A stretch of DNA of 64,000 nt from Mycobacterium barrassiae (GTDB lineage Bacteria > Actinomycetota > Actinomycetes > Mycobacteriales > Mycobacteriaceae). This document shows, in pieces, positions 1 through 7,574 of the stretch. The translations under genes were made by a program, and so were the position numbers. A model generated the notes under the pieces. It was not told the DNA's origin. It worked only from the letters and a program-made list of their open reading frames with translations, and did no database searches. The DNA is taken from assembly GCF_025822765.1 (NCBI RefSeq), contig NZ_JACKUK010000016.1, forward strand, positions 188,458 to 252,457, in the 5' to 3' direction. Position 1 is the first letter of the stretch, and each line of letters opens with the position of its first letter.

Positions 1-1
1 C

Positions 2-1333
2 ACCATTCCGCAGGAGGTGGGCCCGATGCTCGATCAGCTGAGCAAGCTGGTCGACACCATTCCGGGGGACAGGATCAGTGACCTGCTCGAGGAGTCGTTC
101 AAGGCGTTCAACGGAGCCGGCCCGGACTTCCAGTCACTGCTCGACTCCGCGTCCACTCTGACCAATGACGTCAACGGTGTCTCCGATGAGACGCAGAGAT
201 TGATCGATGACAGTGGGCCGCTGCTGGATTCGCAGGCTGAGACCACCGATCAGATCCGGACCTGGGCGCGCAGCCTCGCCGGCGTCACGGGGCAGATCGC
301 GCAGAACGACCCTGAGATCCGTGCGCTGCTGCAACGCGGGCCCGGCTTCTCGGCAGAGGTGTCGGACTTGCTGAACCAGGTGAAGCCGACGTTGCCAATC
401 CTGCTGGCGAACCTCACCACCGTCGGCCAGATCCTCGTCACGTACAACCCGTCGCTGGAACAACTGTTGGTGATGTTCCCGGCGATCATCGCGGCTCAGC
501 AGGCGTTCGGCCTGCCGAAGAACAACCCGACGGGTCTGCCGTCCGGCGACTTCGCGCTGACCATCACGGATCCGCCGCCATGCACCGTCGGCTTCCTGCC
601 GCCGTCACAGTGGCGCAGCCCAGACGACGAGACCGTTGTCGACACACCCGACGGGCTGTATTGCAAACTGCCGCAGGACGCTCCGATCTCGGTGCGCGGC
701 GCCCGCAACTACCCGTGCATGGGGCACCCCGGAAAACGTGCCCCCACAGTCGAACTCTGCAACGATCCCAAGGGCTACCAGCCGCTGGCCATGCGCCAGC
801 ACTATGTCGGGCCTTACCCGATCGATCCCAACCTGATCAGGCAGGGCGTCCCACTGGATGACCGCGTGGACTACCAAGAGCGGATCTATGCACCGGTGCA
901 GGGCACTCCGCTGCCGCCGGGCGCGGTGCCGTCCGGGACGCCGCCGGGCCTACCGCCGGGCCAGCCCCTCCAGCCTGCCCCATTCATGCCGCCCGGCATG
1001 CCACCGCCGTCGGACCAGGCCCCGTTTGCCGTGTCAGGTGCACCGGTAACGGCCAGCGCTTCCGTTGCGCCGCCACCGCCGCCGGGTAACTCGCTCAATG
1101 GGACACCGATTCCCGCGCCGCCGCCTGCGGATCCGGCCCCTGGCGCCGTACCGGCACAACCAAGTTCGTTCGGGGGCAACGGTTCTGGGCATCCCGCCGG
1201 GCCGACCGTCGCCTACACCCCCTACGATCCGCGGACGGGGCAGTACCTGACCGGCGACGGTCAGTTGCAGCAGCAGACCAACATGGCCATCGGATCGGCT
1301 CCCAAGTCGTGGCAGGATTTGATGCCGACGTGA
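2..1333 (+). CDS. mceF: MceF, C-terminal part (Mce lipid-import substrate-binding subunit), 5' truncated by window edge
   Basis: The frame is open from base 2, so the first ATG (17) is internal and the N-terminal membrane anchor and MCE domain lie outside the window. What remains (about 444 residues) matches the MceF layout of M. tuberculosis Mce1F: helical tube-forming region, conserved LLDSQ, QIRTWAR and EQLLVMFP stretches, then the Cys-containing GLYCKLPQD and GKRAPTVELC segments, a long Pro-rich tail (about residues 290-400) and a final KSWQDLMP-like end. Mce proteins form a periplasmic tunnel that carries lipids or sterols to a YrbE permease. MceF is the last of the six mce genes, and here a hairpin and a convergent gene follow, so this is the operon end. 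The Mas partners usually found next to mce genes sit at 13.8-15.4 kb. Which mce operon (1-4 type or other) cannot be told. Confidence 0.87.
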   Translation, partial: TIPQEVGPMLDQLSKLVDTIPGDRISDLLEESFKAFNGAGPDFQSLLDSASTLTNDVNGVSDETQRLIDDSGPLLDSQAETTDQIRTWARSLAGVTGQIAQNDPEIRALLQRGPGFSAEVSDLLNQVKPTLPILLANLTTVGQILVTYNPSLEQLLVMFPAIIAAQQAFGLPKNNPTGLPSGDFALTITDPPPCTVGFLPPSQWRSPDDETVVDTPDGLYCKLPQDAPISVRGARNYPCMGHPGKRAPTVELCNDPKGYQPLAMRQHYVGPYPIDPNLIRQGVPLDDRVDYQERIYAPVQGTPLPPGAVPSGTPPGLPPGQPLQPAPFMPPGMPPPSDQAPFAVSGAPVTASASVAPPPPPGNSLNGTPIPAPPPADPAPGAVPAQPSSFGGNGSGHPAGPTVAYTPYDPRTGQYLTGDGQLQQQTNMAIGSAPKSWQDLMPT

Positions 1334-1476
1334 CGGGACGTCGAATTTTGCGACCCAGCTGAAGGCGCGTCGCCTCCGTGCCGAGTGTGCGTTTTCCTTT
1401 GCGGCGCACCGAGTTTGACGCAGTAATCCGCACAGTCGCCCCGCGGCATGCGAACGATTCTCATCCGCGCATGTGG

Positions 1477-1499
1477 AGCCGTGCCGGCTTGGCACGGCT
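1477..1499. terminator. Hairpin between mceF and the convergent exported-protein gene
   Basis: Perfect 9-bp inverted repeat AGCCGTGCC / GGCACGGCT with a 5-nt loop, placed between two convergent genes. There is no T-run, which is usual for mycobacterial terminators. It can serve both strands. Confidence 0.6.
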
Positions 1500-1509
1500 A
1501 GTAATTGCG

Positions 1510-2028
1510 CTAGGAGATTCTCTCCATCCGCAACGGCATTTCGATGACGACGGGCTTGTTGACGCCGCACGCACCGCTCGGGCCGGCGGTCCGGTCGCGG
1601 CCTACCATCAGGTCGGTGATCTTCAGGTCCCTTTCGTTGGCAATGGGATTGATTCCCCAGAACATGAACTTCTGGAAGCCGTTGACGAACGTGCCGTTGG
1701 AACAGGGAATCCAGTTGGGCACAACGCGGTCGACGATCCACCAATCCGAGAACCGCAGGGTGGCGCTCCAGCCCTGATCGCTGTGCACCTCGCCGGTGCA
1801 TTCGATGGGGCTCACACAGCTCGACGTGATGGTCCAGGTCTGGATCACCGTCTGCTGTTTGATCTTGACTTCGTTGGTCCTCGCCCATTCGCCGTTCGAC
1901 ATCACCCGCCACGTCCCGTTCAGCTCGATGCCGTAGTTCGAGGCGTGCGCCGTGGCCGCACCGCTTAGACTGCCCAGCACGGTGATCACGGTTGCCGCCA
2001 GGCCGGAAACGACTCCTAGTGAGCGCAT
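1510..2028 (-). CDS. Exported conserved mycobacterial protein of unknown function
   Basis: 172 residues from an ATG. The N-terminus is a clear Sec signal peptide (MRSLG start, hydrophobic core, small residues ending in AHA before S31). The mature part is about 140 residues with many Trp and four Cys (TSSCVSP, IECTG, WIPCSNG, SGACGVN), which suggests two disulfides in a secreted beta-rich domain. I recognise it only as the type of small secreted protein common in mycobacteria; no enzymatic motif is visible. It diverges from the 131-residue exported protein on the other side of a shared palindromic motif (2058-2085), so the two may be co-regulated. Confidence 0.8.
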   Translation of the reverse strand: MRSLGVVSGLAATVITVLGSLSGAATAHASNYGIELNGTWRVMSNGEWARTNEVKIKQQTVIQTWTITSSCVSPIECTGEVHSDQGWSATLRFSDWWIVDRVVPNWIPCSNGTFVNGFQKFMFWGINPIANERDLKITDLMVGRDRTAGPSGACGVNKPVVIEMPLRMERIS

Positions 2029-2057
2029 AGGGTCAGCTTAATCGTGCTCAGAGTAAT

Positions 2058-2085
2058 GCTCTCCAAAAGCGAGAATTTCGTTCCC
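2058..2085. promoter_or_regulatory. Candidate operator E of the shared GAGAAT/ATTCTC motif family
   Basis: Contains GCTCTC-N7-GAGAAT (2058-2076) followed by ttc-GTTCCC, so GAGAAT is flanked by an N7 and an N3 partner half-site. The same architecture is at 6920-6950 and 9298-9316. It lies in the 77-bp gap between two divergent exported-protein genes. The left half-site has one mismatch to RTTCTC. Confidence 0.45.
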
Positions 2086-2105
2086 GTTCATGTGAAAATG
2101 GCCAG

Positions 2106-2501
2106 GTGCGGTACGTCATCGGCATGCTTGCTGCGTTGCTAACTGTAGGCACAGTGACGGCGGTTCCAGCGGCCGCACAGCCACCGCCTCCGCCGTCCCC
2201 CGAGGAGTGCAACTCTCCCGAGTGCGTGCCGGGCATCGCGCCCCACATCGTGCTTGGCTCGTACTGCAGCAATACGACGTACTACGCGTTCGGCGTCACG
2301 GATTGGGGCCGGTTGGTGTTCTGTGGGTCGCCACGGCGTTATGAACCCCGGTGGTTCCGGTCACCCGAGATGCACGGCATCAAGCTCGAGAACGATCTGT
2401 GCCCCTCGATGGAGGGTGAGGTCGCACAAGCGCCCGACGGACTGTTCCTGACGTGTGTGGCCAAGGACGGCAGGGCGTACTGGGAACAGGGCAACCTGTA
2501 A
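2106..2501 (+). CDS. Small exported protein, unknown function
   Basis: 131 residues from a GTG. Signal peptide in residues 1-24 (cleavage near AAA-QP), then a Pro-rich linker and a compact domain with six Cys (EECNSPECVP, SYCSN, VFCGS, DLCPS, FLTCV), so it is probably disulfide-bonded and extracytoplasmic. No family motif recognised. It is divergent from the exported gene at 1510-2028 and convergent with the P450 gene, with a hairpin in between. Confidence 0.72.
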   Translation: MRYVIGMLAALLTVGTVTAVPAAAQPPPPPSPEECNSPECVPGIAPHIVLGSYCSNTTYYAFGVTDWGRLVFCGSPRRYEPRWFRSPEMHGIKLENDLCPSMEGEVAQAPDGLFLTCVAKDGRAYWEQGNL

Positions 2502-2544
2502 GTCGCCCCGGTCGGGCTTTCGGTCATCGATGCGCAATCGGCCA

Positions 2545-2602
2545 TTGACTCTGCCATGAGGCCGAAAAAGTCGAGCGATTCGCGGCCTGGACGCAGAGTC
2601 AA
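2545..2602. terminator. Long-range hairpin between convergent genes
   Basis: Ten-bp perfect arms TTGACTCTGC (2545-2554) and GCAGAGTCAA (2593-2602) enclose a second GGCC/GGCC pairing at 2560 and 2584. It lies between the stops of the 131-residue exported protein and the P450, where a bidirectional terminator is expected. A weaker GCCC-N5-GGGC-TTT hairpin sits at 2505-2520. Confidence 0.45.
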
Positions 2603-2644
2603 CGAACATGCGGTTCAGCCGGCGGTCTGGCTCCCGCGTAGCCG

Positions 2645-3985
2645 TTATCCGATCGGCGTGAACTCGATGTTGATCTCGGTGAGCCCACGCAGGATGAACG
2701 TCGGCTCGTACTCGTAGCGGCGCGCGTCGATCGGCCCGTGCTTCTCTTCGCTTACCGTGATGTCGGCCATCCGGTCGAGGATCCGCTCGATCGAGACTCG
2801 GCCCTCGACCCTCGCGAGCGGGGCGCCGGGGCAGGAGTGAATGCCGCGGCTGAACGCGATGTGCTCGCGCACGTTCTTGCGCTCGAGTGAGAACTCGTGC
2901 GGGTTCTCGAAGCGCTTGGGGTCGCGGTTGGCGGCTCCGGGGCTGACCATCACCGTGGTACCCGCCGGCACCGGCTTGTCGCCGAGAGTCGTTGTCTTGC
3001 GGGCCATCCGGAATACGCTCTTCACCGGGCTGTCCATGCGCAGACACTCCTCGATGAAGACCGGGATGAGGCTTCGGTCGTCCCTCAGCTGCTGCTGGAT
3101 GTCGGGTCGGTCGCTGAGCACCCGCATGGCCGCGCCGAGCAGCTTGGCGGTGGTCTCCTGACCGGCCGCGAACAGGAACGTCGCCGTGCGCACCACGTCG
3201 ACCACCTCGGGGGTGGAACCGTCCGGGTATTTCGCGGTGGCGATGGAGGTGAGGACATCGTCGCGGGGGTTCTCGCGGCGCTCCTCGATGTACTGCGAGA
3301 ATTTCTCGTCCGCCCATGCCAGTGGGTTGACGGCGATCACCTCATGGTCGAGCCCGCCGATGTTGGTGCCCGGCTGGCCTGCGCCGAAGGACTCACGGAA
3401 CTCGTCGTGATCGGCTTCGGGGACCCCGAGCAGGTCGGCAACGACCAAGAGCGAGAACGGCTTTGCGTAGGCCGCGAGGAACTCGCACTTGCCGTCCTCG
3501 ATGAACTCGTCGATGTGGCGATCGGCCAGCCGCCACATGAAGTCCTCGTTCTCCTTCAGCCGCTTGGGGGTCAACAGTCGGGAGAGGATGGAGCGTGCAT
3601 CGGTGTGCTGCGGGGGATCCATCGTGACCATGTGCTCGAACATGGGGATCTCCGTGCGGTGCTCTTCGAGCTGCGCGCAGATGTCGTCGCCCTCGGGCGT
3701 GAACGGGATCGGTGTGAACGGACCCATCACTGCGACGCATGACGAGTAGTTCTCGCTGTCCTTGTAGACGGTGTTGGCGGCGTCCCAGCCGGTCACCGCA
3801 AGCACGCCGTTGTTGATCGGACAGCACACGGGATCCTTCGCGCGGATGTGGTCGTAATACGGGTGGGGGTCAGGTACCAGCGAGGGATCGGTGAAGTAGT
3901 CGACCGAATCGAAATCAGAGGCCTGTGAATCAGTGGTCTCGGAATCAGTGGTCTCGGAATCAGTGGTCTCGGAATCAGTGGTCAT
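2645..3985 (-). CDS. Cytochrome P450
   Basis: 446 residues from the ATG at 3985; longer upstream readings are out of keeping with the family. It shows the I-helix AAGQETT (about 273-279), the K-helix E-x-x-R in EECLR (about 313-316), and the heme loop FSRGIHSCPG with the thiolate Cys at 385. It is a soluble class I bacterial P450 that would need ferredoxin and reductase from elsewhere; neither is next to it. The N-terminus is odd: the first 18 or so residues are a (T)TDSE repeat from four copies of a 15-bp unit. It is divergent from a TetR regulator 195 bp away. The substrate is not predictable; the neighbourhood of CoA ligases, hydratase and thiolase suggests hydroxylation of a lipid or terpenoid-like compound. 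Confidence 0.95.
   Translation of the reverse strand: MTTDSETTDSETTDSETTDSQASDFDSVDYFTDPSLVPDPHPYYDHIRAKDPVCCPINNGVLAVTGWDAANTVYKDSENYSSCVAVMGPFTPIPFTPEGDDICAQLEEHRTEIPMFEHMVTMDPPQHTDARSILSRLLTPKRLKENEDFMWRLADRHIDEFIEDGKCEFLAAYAKPFSLLVVADLLGVPEADHDEFRESFGAGQPGTNIGGLDHEVIAVNPLAWADEKFSQYIEERRENPRDDVLTSIATAKYPDGSTPEVVDVVRTATFLFAAGQETTAKLLGAAMRVLSDRPDIQQQLRDDRSLIPVFIEECLRMDSPVKSVFRMARKTTTLGDKPVPAGTTVMVSPGAANRDPKRFENPHEFSLERKNVREHIAFSRGIHSCPGAPLARVEGRVSIERILDRMADITVSEEKHGPIDARRYEYEPTFILRGLTEINIEFTPIG
3927..3985. repeat. Four tandem 15-bp repeats inside the P450 N-terminus
   Basis: Three full copies and one partial copy of the unit gaatcagtggtctcg run from 3927 to the start codon. They encode an acidic Ser/Thr/Asp/Glu repeat. 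Because 15 is a multiple of 3, slippage would change length without breaking the frame. Confidence 0.9.
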
Positions 3986-4070
3986 CGTCTTTGAGCCCTC
4001 CAAGGTCGGCACATACCCGCGTCGTGACTGGGACTGATTCGGCCACTGAGCGGGCCGGCTGGCCGAATAT

Positions 4071-4088
4071 GCTGAGCACTTGCTTAGC
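4071..4088. promoter_or_regulatory. Candidate TetR operator between P450 and tetR
   Basis: An 18-bp imperfect palindrome, gctgagcacttgcttagc, with 14 of 18 positions symmetric. It lies about midway between the divergent P450 and TetR starts, the usual place for an autoregulatory TetR operator. Inferred from symmetry and location only. Confidence 0.4.
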
Positions 4089-4180
4089 ATGGCGTTAAGG
4101 TCAGGGTCAAGAACAGGCGGGCAGGTCGCCACTACGATCGGCGTGTCGTAACGAGGAACGTCGGGAAAAGGATGGATGGC

Positions 4181-4798
4181 ATGACCGGGGTGTCTGGGGC
4201 GCCGCGAAGGATCGGGGCGCCGGAGGCGAAGAACCGGGGTGTGCTGCTCGACGCCGCCGAGAAGTTGCTGCTCGAGGAGGGCTACGCCGCGGTCACGTCG
4301 CGCCGGGTCGCCGAGAAAGCGGGTCTCAAACCCCAGCTCGTCCACTACTACTTCCGCACCATGGAAGATCTCTTGATGGCGGTGTTCCGCCGCATGGCCG
4401 AAGCCGGGCTGAGCGTGCTTTCGATGGCGTTGTCGTCGCCGCAGCCGCTGTGGGCGTTGTGGAGGTTCAGCACGCAGCCCGAGGCCACGAGGCTGACGAT
4501 GGAGTTCATGGGCCTCGCGAATCACCGCAAGGCGCTGCGGGCCGAAATCGTCTACTACGCCGAACGTTTCCGGGCCGAGCAGAATGCGGCGATCGCGGCT
4601 GCGCTCGAACGATACGGCGTTGCGTCCGACGAGGTGCCGCCCGTGGTGTGGACGGTGTTCGCTACGAGCGTGTCCCAGGGCCTGGTGATGGAGCGGGCGC
4701 TTGGCATGACCACCGGCCACGCCGAGACGTTCACGTATTGCGAGCAATGGATTCGCCGACTTGAAGGTGATCCGATTCCCGTCGAGCAAACTTCGTGA
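4181..4798 (+). CDS. TetR/AcrR family transcriptional regulator
   Basis: 205 residues from the ATG at 4181, which has AAGGA 8 nt upstream; an in-frame ATG at 4172 lies inside that ribosome site. The N-terminal helix-turn-helix is typical (LLDAAEKLLLEEGYAAVTSRRVAEKAGLK then LVHYYFRTMEDLL). The C-terminal domain, about residues 65-200, is the variable ligand-binding helical bundle. It is divergent from the P450 gene and so is probably its local repressor. Its 3' end is 8 bp from the convergent exported protein gene. Whether it also acts on the palindromes upstream of the catabolic genes is unknown; its own promoter region lacks that motif. Confidence 0.9.
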   Translation: MTGVSGAPRRIGAPEAKNRGVLLDAAEKLLLEEGYAAVTSRRVAEKAGLKPQLVHYYFRTMEDLLMAVFRRMAEAGLSVLSMALSSPQPLWALWRFSTQPEATRLTMEFMGLANHRKALRAEIVYYAERFRAEQNAAIAAALERYGVASDEVPPVVWTVFATSVSQGLVMERALGMTTGHAETFTYCEQWIRRLEGDPIPVEQTS

Positions 4799-4806
4799 AT
4801 CAGCGC

Positions 4807-5274
4807 CTACCAGTTGCGAATTGAGCAGAGGGCGCCCTTTGGCCCCTGGTCGGTGGACACGACGACGCCGTCCACTGCCATCACGCAATGGACGTTGGGG
4901 GTTTTGGCCCCCTGCCCGCTGGTCGCGGTGACCATCGCCCACTCGTCGGGGTTGGCCAGCGCGACGTCGAGGGTCCACTGACTGTCCGGACCGACACTTG
5001 CCTCCGCCTTGGGGCTGAACACGTACGGATTGTGGCTGTAGTCGGCCCAGTTCGGCGGATCGACGTCGCGGTAGTAGATCTGCACGGACGTCGGCTGCTC
5101 GGCGAAGATCGTGTACTTGACGCTGTGCAGTGCGGGAGGCGGCGGCAGGGGAGGCCCCTGTGCGGCAGCCGTCGCACCCGGAATCGCGATGCCGGCGACC
5201 GCCAAGGTGGTCACCGACGCAAGCCGGAGCAGCGCTGCGCGACGAGTGTGGTGCCGAACCTGCGAAAACATCAT
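4807..5274 (-). CDS. Exported protein with MmpS-like C-terminal domain
   Basis: 155 residues starting MMFSQ. A basic N-terminus followed by a hydrophobic core and AAAQG makes a signal peptide of about 38 residues, then a short Pro-rich linker. The mature domain (KYTIFAE to CSIRNW) resembles the small beta-sandwich of MmpS accessory proteins: it begins with a VxYxI strand and ends with two Cys in the NVHCVMAVDG and GALCSI context that probably form a disulfide. No MmpL gene is adjacent. The MmpS relation is my reading of the pattern, not a database result; a general secreted mycobacterial protein is the alternative. Confidence 0.75.
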   Translation of the reverse strand: MMFSQVRHHTRRAALLRLASVTTLAVAGIAIPGATAAAQGPPLPPPPALHSVKYTIFAEQPTSVQIYYRDVDPPNWADYSHNPYVFSPKAEASVGPDSQWTLDVALANPDEWAMVTATSGQGAKTPNVHCVMAVDGVVVSTDQGPKGALCSIRNW

Positions 5275-5326
5275 TTGCGAATTTTAGAACGATGTTTCCT
5301 GACTCGGAGCCGATTGGCCGTCCGCA

Positions 5327-6472
5327 TCACACCGACAGGATCGTTGCCGATGCCGTTCCTGGTGCACCGTACACCTGCGCCAGGCCGACTTTCGGCTCGC
5401 CCGGCACCTGACGCTCGCCCGCCTCGCCTCGCAGTTGGCGTACCAGCTCGTGCACCTGGCGCAGCCCCGACGCGCCGATCGGCTCGCCGTTGGCGATCAG
5501 TCCGCCGTCGGTGTTGATCGGAATGCTGCCGTGGATCTCGGTGGCACCGTCGGCCAGCAGCTTCTCCTGCTCACCGTCGGCGCACAGCCCGGTTTCGGCC
5601 ATGTGGATCACCTCGGCGCCGGCATCGGTGTCCTGCAGCTGCGCGACGTCCACATCATCGGGACCGATTCCGGCGATCTCGTAGGCGGCCTTGGCCGCGT
5701 ACACAGTCGGCGAGGCGTCCTCGTCGAGCGGCGCGGAGGTCGCATGCACCTCATACGCGCCAAAGGTGCGGGTACGAATCTCGCTGGCGCGCACGAACAC
5801 CGGCTTGTCGGTGAACTTGTGCGCGAGGTCGCCGCGGCACATGATGACCGCGGCTGCGCCCTCATCGGGCGCGCAGAACATGTACTGCGTGAGCGGGTAG
5901 TTCAACACGGTGCTGTTGAGGATCTCCTCGACCGAGATCTCCTTGCGGCGGAACGCATTCGGGTTGAGCGCACCGTTGCGGAAGTTCTTGTTGGCCACCT
6001 TCGCGAGCGTCTCCTGCGAGATGCCGTGCTTGTGGATGTAGTGATTGGCCTTCATGCCGAAGAACTTGGTGGTGACGAACTGCCCGTTTTGCGCGTACCA
6101 CTGTGGCAGCGCGAGCTTGGCCGGGTCGTCGGTGAAGGCGCCGCGCGGGTGCTTGTCCAGGCCCACCGCGACACCGATGTCGTACTTGCCCAGCCGGATG
6201 GTGTCGGCGGTCTGCTGGATGGCGCTTGCCGAGGTGGCACAGGCATTGAACACGTTGGTGAAGGTGATTCCCGTCAGCCCGACGAGCCGGGTGACGGAGT
6301 CGGGATTGGACACCTCGTAGCTGCCGCCGAACCCGAACTGGATGTCCTTCCATTCGACGCCGGCGTCGGCCAGCGCCAGCCGGATGGCCTCGGCCCCCAT
6401 CTGCACCGCGGGCTTGTCGAAGCGGCCGAACGGGTGCAGGCCCACACCGATGATGGCAACGTCGTTCGTCAT
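5327..6472 (-). CDS. Ltp/SCP2-type thiolase (lipid-transfer protein, probable acyl-CoA thiolase or retro-aldolase)
   Basis: 381 residues, the usual length of SCP2-thiolase-like Ltp proteins. Visible landmarks are the nucleophile-region Cys78 in FNACATSASA, VGLDKHPRG, the QLQDTDAGAEV segment, and GEPIGASGLRQVHEL near the C-terminus, where thiolases carry their substrate-site Gly-rich loop. Such proteins act on CoA thioesters, and in steroid side-chain degradation they pair with a DUF35 protein as retro-aldolases. The DUF35 gene is directly upstream, 12 bp away, with AGGAG before this ATG, so the two are one transcription unit. I infer a C-C bond cleavage step in the catabolic pathway of this region. 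True thiolase activity is not proven, because the usual His/Cys pair near the C-terminus is not clear. Confidence 0.87.
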   Translation of the reverse strand: MTNDVAIIGVGLHPFGRFDKPAVQMGAEAIRLALADAGVEWKDIQFGFGGSYEVSNPDSVTRLVGLTGITFTNVFNACATSASAIQQTADTIRLGKYDIGVAVGLDKHPRGAFTDDPAKLALPQWYAQNGQFVTTKFFGMKANHYIHKHGISQETLAKVANKNFRNGALNPNAFRRKEISVEEILNSTVLNYPLTQYMFCAPDEGAAAVIMCRGDLAHKFTDKPVFVRASEIRTRTFGAYEVHATSAPLDEDASPTVYAAKAAYEIAGIGPDDVDVAQLQDTDAGAEVIHMAETGLCADGEQEKLLADGATEIHGSIPINTDGGLIANGEPIGASGLRQVHELVRQLRGEAGERQVPGEPKVGLAQVYGAPGTASATILSV

Positions 6473-6484
6473 GGCATGAGCTCC

Positions 6485-6904
6485 TTACACCGGCTGGAAC
6501 GCGAAGGTGACCACCTCGTTGCCGTCGGCATCGGTGGTGAACGGAATCATGGTCAGCTCAACCTCCTGGCCGAACTGCAGTTTGGCGGGATCGTTCTCCG
6601 TGAGCCGGCCCTCCACCCGGATCACGTCTCCGAGTTGCACCAGCCCGACGCCGAACGGGACGAAGTCCTTGCCGGTCGGACCCGCGTACGGCGCGCCGGG
6701 CGGGAAGCCCTGGGTCGTCCAGGCCACGATGGTGCCGCGGCGGGGCAGCAGAACTTCGGACATCTCCGCCCCGCTGCACTTGGGGCAGTGGTCCTGCACG
6801 GGGAACACCGTGGCGCCGCAGGTGCCGCAGGTGCTGCCGATCAGCTGCGGATTCTCATCCGGCCAGGTGGAAATCTCTGGTGCGAGCGCTTTCTGGGTGG
6901 ACAC
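6485..6904 (-). CDS. DUF35 zinc-ribbon / OB-fold protein, partner of the Ltp thiolase
   Basis: 139 residues from the GTG at 6904; longer readings run into the operator region. The zinc ribbon uses Cys26, Cys29, Cys40 and Cys43 (CGTC...CPKC), followed by the OB-fold half (RRGTIVAWTTQG, VGLVQLGD, RVEGRL). DUF35 proteins form complexes with Ltp-type thiolases, MaoC hydratases or acyl-CoA dehydrogenases and can bind acyl-CoA. It is first in a two-gene unit with the thiolase. A palindromic motif (6920-6950) lies just upstream, so this unit is probably a regulated member of the local catabolic set. Confidence 0.9.
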   Translation of the reverse strand: MSTQKALAPEISTWPDENPQLIGSTCGTCGATVFPVQDHCPKCSGAEMSEVLLPRRGTIVAWTTQGFPPGAPYAGPTGKDFVPFGVGLVQLGDVIRVEGRLTENDPAKLQFGQEVELTMIPFTTDADGNEVVTFAFQPV

Positions 6905-6919
6905 GGGTTGACCATAATC

Positions 6920-6950
6920 GGAAATGGCGTTCTCGTCTAGAGAGAACAGC
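6920..6950. promoter_or_regulatory. Candidate operator A of the shared motif, upstream of DUF35-thiolase
   Basis: GTTCTC (6929-6934), seven bases with a central CTAG, then GAGAAC (6942-6947): a perfect 6-bp inverted repeat. It is preceded by GGAAAT-ggc, which forms the weaker N3 palindrome with GTTCTC, and followed by agc. The layout matches site B at 9298-9316 almost base for base (RTTCTC, CTAG core, GAGAAY, agc). Confidence 0.6.
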
Positions 6951-6956
6951 CTGGCG

Positions 6957-7463
6957 TCAGCGCTCCCGCTCACCCACGATGACCCGCGCGATATCGGCCT
7001 CGATGGCCGCCACCCGGTCGAGGTCCAGACCCCACGGCTGATCGACGCCGACACGTCGATCGAGATCCCACAGCACACACTGCTCGCCCGGCTGCGCGAC
7101 CACCGACCACGCGACCACCGTCCTGCGCAGCTGCTCGTCCATCGAATCCGTGACCACGCCCGCGGGTGCGCCGCCCTCGGGGTGGTGGTGGAGGAAGCGG
7201 CCGTATGCCTTTTCGCAGAACGCGGCGTAGCGCGCGGTGCACAGGATCAGTCCGTGCCATGCCTCGTCCACGGCGTGCGACGGCATGCCGATCAACTGGT
7301 TGTCGCGCAGCGCAGCCCCACAACACCTCAGCCACTGCCGCAGACCGGTGTCGATCAGTTCGCGAGGTTCCCACGGACACGTCTTGAACACGGCCGCCGG
7401 AAGCTCGAGTTCCGACACCGCGTCCAGTACCCGGTCGATCGGGTCACCGCGCCAGCGTCGCAC
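6957..7463 (-). CDS. Conserved protein resembling glycine-rich-domain (DUF1399-like) proteins
   Basis: 168 residues from a GTG placed 7 nt after a TAATGT hexamer, so probably leaderless. The recognisable segment, about residues 60-95, is AVDEAWHGLILCT, ARYAAFCEKAYG and RFLHHHPEG. This D-x-x-W-H ... Y-x-x-F-C ... H-H-P pattern recalls the DUF1399 domain of plant glycine-rich-domain proteins and bacterial relatives. Its clustered His, Cys and Asp could bind a metal, though that is inference. No signal peptide or membrane segment. It shares a divergent promoter region with the SnoaL-like gene and ends 52 bp before the DUF35 start. Function unknown. Confidence 0.75.
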   Translation of the reverse strand: MRRWRGDPIDRVLDAVSELELPAAVFKTCPWEPRELIDTGLRQWLRCCGAALRDNQLIGMPSHAVDEAWHGLILCTARYAAFCEKAYGRFLHHHPEGGAPAGVVTDSMDEQLRRTVVAWSVVAQPGEQCVLWDLDRRVGVDQPWGLDLDRVAAIEADIARVIVGERER

Positions 7464-7475
7464 GTCATCACATTA
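7464..7475 (-). promoter_or_regulatory. -10 element for a leaderless transcript of the DUF1399-like gene
   Basis: On the minus strand TAATGT (7475-7470) is followed by six bases and then the GTG start at 7463, the spacing expected when transcription starts at the initiation codon. No ribosome-binding site is present. Confidence 0.45.
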
Positions 7476-7540
7476 GGCGCGATAACCGATCACGAGGCGA
7501 TGATGCGGCCCACGGCCTCGGCCTAGGACCGGTTTCATAG

Positions 7541-7568
7541 TTGACTGGAGTGGCCAATGGTTTAGCCT
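7541..7568 (+). promoter_or_regulatory. SigA-like promoter for the SnoaL-VOC pair
   Basis: TTGACT (7541-7546), a 16-base spacer and TAGCCT (7563-7568). The GTG at 7575 lies 7 nt after the -10 box, which predicts a leaderless transcript. Confidence 0.5.
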
Positions 7569-7574
7569 GCCGGT

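Noticed and set aside
2645-4978. 777-codon P450 frame
   Set aside because: Residues before the ATG at 3985 are antisense to the TetR gene and do not resemble a P450 or fused partner.
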